Positions 25,064 through 27,340 of a DNA stretch of 27,340 nucleotides are shown here, piece after piece. Numbering within the stretch: position 1 is the stretch's first letter; every line of letters starts with the position of its first letter. Made by a program: the position numbers and the translations under genes. The notes beneath the pieces are model-generated. The model had not been told where the DNA came from and did not search any database. It worked only from the letters and a program-made list of their open reading frames with translations. The stretch is from VFBF01 sp033764865 (GTDB taxonomy: Bacteria > Pseudomonadota > Alphaproteobacteria > Caulobacterales > Aquidulcibacteraceae), in assembly GCA_033764865.1 (NCBI GenBank), contig JANRIM010000141.1:1-27340 (forward strand). Reading direction: 5' to 3'.

Positions 25064-25164
25064 GGTGGGGACACGCTATGGCGGAGCGCCGAGGGCCGCT
25101 CAAGGGCGGCCATGGCGACGCGCGCGGCGTTTCGCGCCCGGGGCGCGCGGTGTAGAAGCCGGTG

Positions 25165-25965
25165 ATGACCCCCGCCGAGTCCGACGCCTACCGCGCCTTC
25201 GCCGATGAACTGGCGGACGCCGCGCGCGCGGCCATCCTGCCGCACTTCCGCACCCCGATGGCCATCGACGAGAAGGCGGGCGCGCGCTTCGACCCGGTCA
25301 CCGAAGCCGACCGCGGGGCCGAGCGCGCCATGCGCGCCCTCATCGAGGCCCGCTACCCCGACCATGGCGTGGTGGGCGAGGAGTACGGCGTCAAGCCGTC
25401 GAAGGACGGCTGGAGCTGGACGCTCGATCCCGTGGACGGCACGCGGGCGTTCATTTCCGGCCTGCCGCTGTGGGGAACGCTCATCGCGCTGGCGTTCGAG
25501 GGGCGGCCGGTGATCGGAGTGATCGACCAGGGCTTCCTCGACGAGCGGTACGTGGGCTTTCCCGGCGGGGCCTTCGTCACCGCGCGCGGCGTCACGCGGC
25601 CGCTGGCGGCGCGGGCCTGCGGGCATCTGAAGGACGCCACCATCGCCACCACCGACCCCTTCCTGTTCGACGGCGCGGAAGCGGGCGGCTTCGAGATGGT
25701 GCGCCGGGCCGCGCGACTCGCCCGCTATGGCTGCGATTGCTACGCCTACGCCATGCTGGCCGACGGGCGCATCGATCTGGTGATCGAGAGCGGCCTCAAG
25801 ACCTGGGACGTGCACGCCCTCATTCCCGTGGTGGAGGGCGCGGGCGGGCTGGTGACGAACTGGCGCGGCGGGCCGGCGTGGGGCGGAGGACAGGTGATCG
25901 CGTCCGGGGACGCGGGCCCCCACACGCAGGCGCTGGTGGCGCTGAAGCGCGCCGCCCACGTCTAG
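25165..25965 (+). CDS. hisN: Inositol-monophosphatase-family phosphatase (HisN-like)
   Basis: 266-residue Mg-dependent phosphatase. Metal-site motifs are GEEYG (71-75), LDPVDGTRAF (87-96, with D88 and D91) and TWDVHALIPVVEGAGG (213-228, with D215). Among IMPase-family members the GEEYG, RAFISGLPLWGTLIAL and TWDVHALIP forms are typical of the alphaproteobacterial HisN-type histidinol-phosphate phosphatase, the last-but-one activity of histidine synthesis; PAP phosphatase (CysQ) or an inositol phosphatase is less likely. I chose the ATG at 25165 with GAAG upstream; a GTG directly before it is possible. It ends five bases before the stop of the convergent hydrolase gene. No other his gene is present. 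Confidence 0.85.
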   Translation: MTPAESDAYRAFADELADAARAAILPHFRTPMAIDEKAGARFDPVTEADRGAERAMRALIEARYPDHGVVGEEYGVKPSKDGWSWTLDPVDGTRAFISGLPLWGTLIALAFEGRPVIGVIDQGFLDERYVGFPGGAFVTARGVTRPLAARACGHLKDATIATTDPFLFDGAEAGGFEMVRRAARLARYGCDCYAYAMLADGRIDLVIESGLKTWDVHALIPVVEGAGGLVTNWRGGPAWGGGQVIASGDAGPHTQALVALKRAAHV

Positions 25966-25970
25966 CCGCT

Positions 25971-26918
25971 TCAGGCCGTGACGGGCACCAGCGGCGCCAC
26001 CTGGTCGGCCACGCCGTCGAACACCGCCCAGAACTTCGCGCGGATGTCGTCGGTCTCCATCATGATCTCGTGGCGGGCGCCGGGGATCACGGTGAGGGTG
26101 GCGTTGGGCAGCATGGCCACGATTTCGGGATGGCTCTTGTTGTCGACCAGCGCCTCTTCCGCCGCGCTCATCACGGCGACGGGAAAGCGCAGGTGCTTGA
26201 GCGCGCTGGGCTGGCGGAACGTCTCCAGCGTCTCGATGGCGGCGGCGACCCAGCCGAGCGTGGGCCCGGCGAGCGCGAGGCGTTTGTCCGCCGCCACCAG
26301 CCCCTGCGCGCGGGCGTAGCGTTCGGGATCGTGGGTGAGCGCGTTCTTCTTGAAGCTCTGCTTGGTCCAGCGCGTCTCCACCCCGGGCACGAACGCGCCG
26401 CCGAGGCCCATCGCCGCCATGAACTTCGCGAAGTCCTCCGCGAGGCCCTTCACGTTGGCGATGCCCCACATGGGGGCGCTGAACACTGCGCCTTCGGCGC
26501 TGACCTTGTTGGTCTGCAGCGCCCGCAGGGCGATGGCGCCGCCCATGGAGTGGGCGAGGACGATGTGCGGGCGGGGCAGCCTGTCGCCCAGTGAGCGCAG
26601 CGCGCCGTAGAGATCGGTGACGGGATCGTCGAAGCTGTGGAAATGGCCCTTGAGCGGGTTCTTCAGTTCGCGCCCGGACAGGCCCTGCCCGCGCCAGTCC
26701 ATGGCGAACACGGCGAAGCCGCGCCGCTGCAGCTCCACCACGACCTCGAAGTACTTCTCGAGGAATTCCGTGCGGCCCGTGAACAGGATGACCGAGCCCC
26801 GCGCCCGCCCCTGCGCGGGCGCAAAAAGGGCGCGGAGCTTCACGCCCCCGCGCCCTTCAAACCACAGTTCCTCTCCGCCCGCGGGCTCCGGGTTTCCCGG
26901 CACGTGGACGAAGGCCAT
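25971..26918 (-). CDS. Alpha/beta hydrolase, monoacylglycerol lipase/lysophospholipase-like
   Basis: 315-residue cytosolic hydrolase of the Hydrolase_4 group. VILFTGRTEFLEKYFEVVVE (43-62) and FAMDWRGQGLSGR (71-83) match the YHP-type loop and the DxRGxGxS turn of monoacylglycerol lipase-like proteins. The nucleophile elbow is AHSMGG (122-127, S124); VMSAAEEALVDN supplies the acid loop, and PGARHEIMME holds the histidine. Expected substrates are lysophospholipids or monoglycerides. The gene lies six bases after an SCP2-type lipid-binding protein on the same strand, which fits a shared role in handling lipids or acyl chains, although this is context only. Confidence 0.9.
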   Translation of the reverse strand: MAFVHVPGNPEPAGGEELWFEGRGGVKLRALFAPAQGRARGSVILFTGRTEFLEKYFEVVVELQRRGFAVFAMDWRGQGLSGRELKNPLKGHFHSFDDPVTDLYGALRSLGDRLPRPHIVLAHSMGGAIALRALQTNKVSAEGAVFSAPMWGIANVKGLAEDFAKFMAAMGLGGAFVPGVETRWTKQSFKKNALTHDPERYARAQGLVAADKRLALAGPTLGWVAAAIETLETFRQPSALKHLRFPVAVMSAAEEALVDNKSHPEIVAMLPNATLTVIPGARHEIMMETDDIRAKFWAVFDGVADQVAPLVPVTA

Positions 26919-26924
26919 GCCCGC

Positions 26925-27233
26925 TTACCGGAGCTTGGCGAGGATCGGTTGCAGCTTCATGGCGATCGACATGTCGCCGAGGACCTTCAGCTTGCCCTGC
27001 ATGAACGCCATGGTGGGATCCAGTTTGCCCTGGGCCATGTTCAGGAAGTCGTCCCACGAGAGCTGCAGCGTGCAATCGGCCGCGGCGTCGTCGTTGGAGA
27101 CGGTGTTCGGCGTCGACACGCCGTCGATGAAGATCTTGCCCACCGGGCCGAAATCGAACTTCAGCGTCTTGCCGAGGCCCGAATTGTCGCCCACCGCTTC
27201 GGTGATGCGCTTGGTGACTTCCGCGAGTTCCAT
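26925..27233 (-). CDS. SCP2 sterol/lipid-carrier domain protein
   Basis: 102-residue single-domain protein. The FDFGPVGKIFIDG strand-turn, the middle DCTLQLSWDDFLNMAQGKLDP and the C-terminal FMQGKLKVLGDMSIAMKLQPIL are the classic SCP2 domain core, with a hydrophobic ligand cavity. Such small bacterial proteins bind fatty acyl or other lipids; no enzymatic site is present. The ATG at 27233 has a strong GGAGGAA seven bases upstream. It is first in an operon with a lipase-like hydrolase gene. Confidence 0.92.
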   Translation of the reverse strand: MELAEVTKRITEAVGDNSGLGKTLKFDFGPVGKIFIDGVSTPNTVSNDDAAADCTLQLSWDDFLNMAQGKLDPTMAFMQGKLKVLGDMSIAMKLQPILAKLR

Positions 27234-27302
27234 GTCGTCGTTCCTCCGATGACGGCAGCGTCAACGATACAGCACGCCGGTGGCCCCGGATCAAGGATGC
27301 CG

Positions 27303-27316
27303 CGTTGACGTCAACG
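27303..27316. promoter_or_regulatory. 14-base palindrome upstream of the SCP2 gene
   Basis: CGTTGACGTCAACG (27303-27316) is perfectly palindromic, and TTGACGT recurs at 27322-27328, 17 bases from its first copy at 27305. It lies 70 bases before the SCP2 start and may be an operator for that operon or for a gene beyond the right edge. The remaining 27234-27340 sequence shows no gene. Confidence 0.45.
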
Positions 27317-27340
27317 GCAATTTGACGTGCGCCGGCGCCC

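Noticed and set aside
26800..26830. Hairpin GCGCCCG...CGGGCGC followed by AAAAA
   Set aside because: It lies inside the hydrolase coding sequence and the A-run is on the wrong side for termination of the minus-strand transcript.

Overview
This 27.3 kb window is GC-rich, densely packed chromosomal DNA from an alphaproteobacterium. The strongest taxonomic clues are a CpdR-type single-domain response regulator divergent from an N-formylglutamate amidohydrolase, a CXXC-free XRE regulator of the type common in this class, several acyl-CoA and TonB uptake genes, and the general codon bias. A divinyl chlorophyllide 8-vinyl reductase (BciA) raises the possibility of an aerobic anoxygenic phototroph or a descendant of one. 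No insertion sequence, phage gene, CRISPR array or plasmid function is visible, so the window reads as core or stable accessory chromosome rather than an island.

Layout. 1-4.1 kb: the 3' end of engB, an SDR dehydrogenase, and two translationally coupled secreted DUF4139 paralogues. 4.1-6.2 kb: a cytochrome P450 that converges on the second DUF4139 gene with shared stop bases, a divergent secreted lipocalin, and a tRNA-Val(GAC). 6.2-11.2 kb: a minus-strand group of an AAHS-type MFS transporter, a TonB-dependent receptor and an acyl-CoA dehydrogenase, which looks like an uptake and catabolism set for a carboxylic (perhaps aromatic) compound. 11.2-14.6 kb: an M3 peptidyl-dipeptidase lipoprotein, divergent from an alpha/beta hydrolase across a palindrome-bearing promoter region.

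14.6-19.6 kb: housekeeping and regulation. cpdR and an N-formylglutamate amidohydrolase diverge; a hairpin-rich 386 bp gap follows; then typA/bipA and a CPA2 cation:proton antiporter that lacks the usual C-terminal RCK domain. 19.7-23.2 kb: a six-helix membrane sensor kinase whose phospho-accepting histidine is replaced by serine, overlapping tail-to-tail with a hot-dog thioesterase that forms an operon with an FAD oxidoreductase. 23.2-27.3 kb: a 400 bp regulatory gap, an XRE regulator with a strong terminator, bciA, an inositol-monophosphatase-family phosphatase (HisN-like), and an SCP2-domain protein/monoacylglycerol-lipase-like hydrolase operon.

The features I think most deserve a second look are the histidine-less sensor kinase, the solitary bciA, the tandem DUF4139 pair with a polyproline linker and a TonB-box-like motif, the hairpin cluster upstream of typA, and several perfect palindromes in divergent promoter regions. 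No gene set here is clearly a new defence or mobile system.
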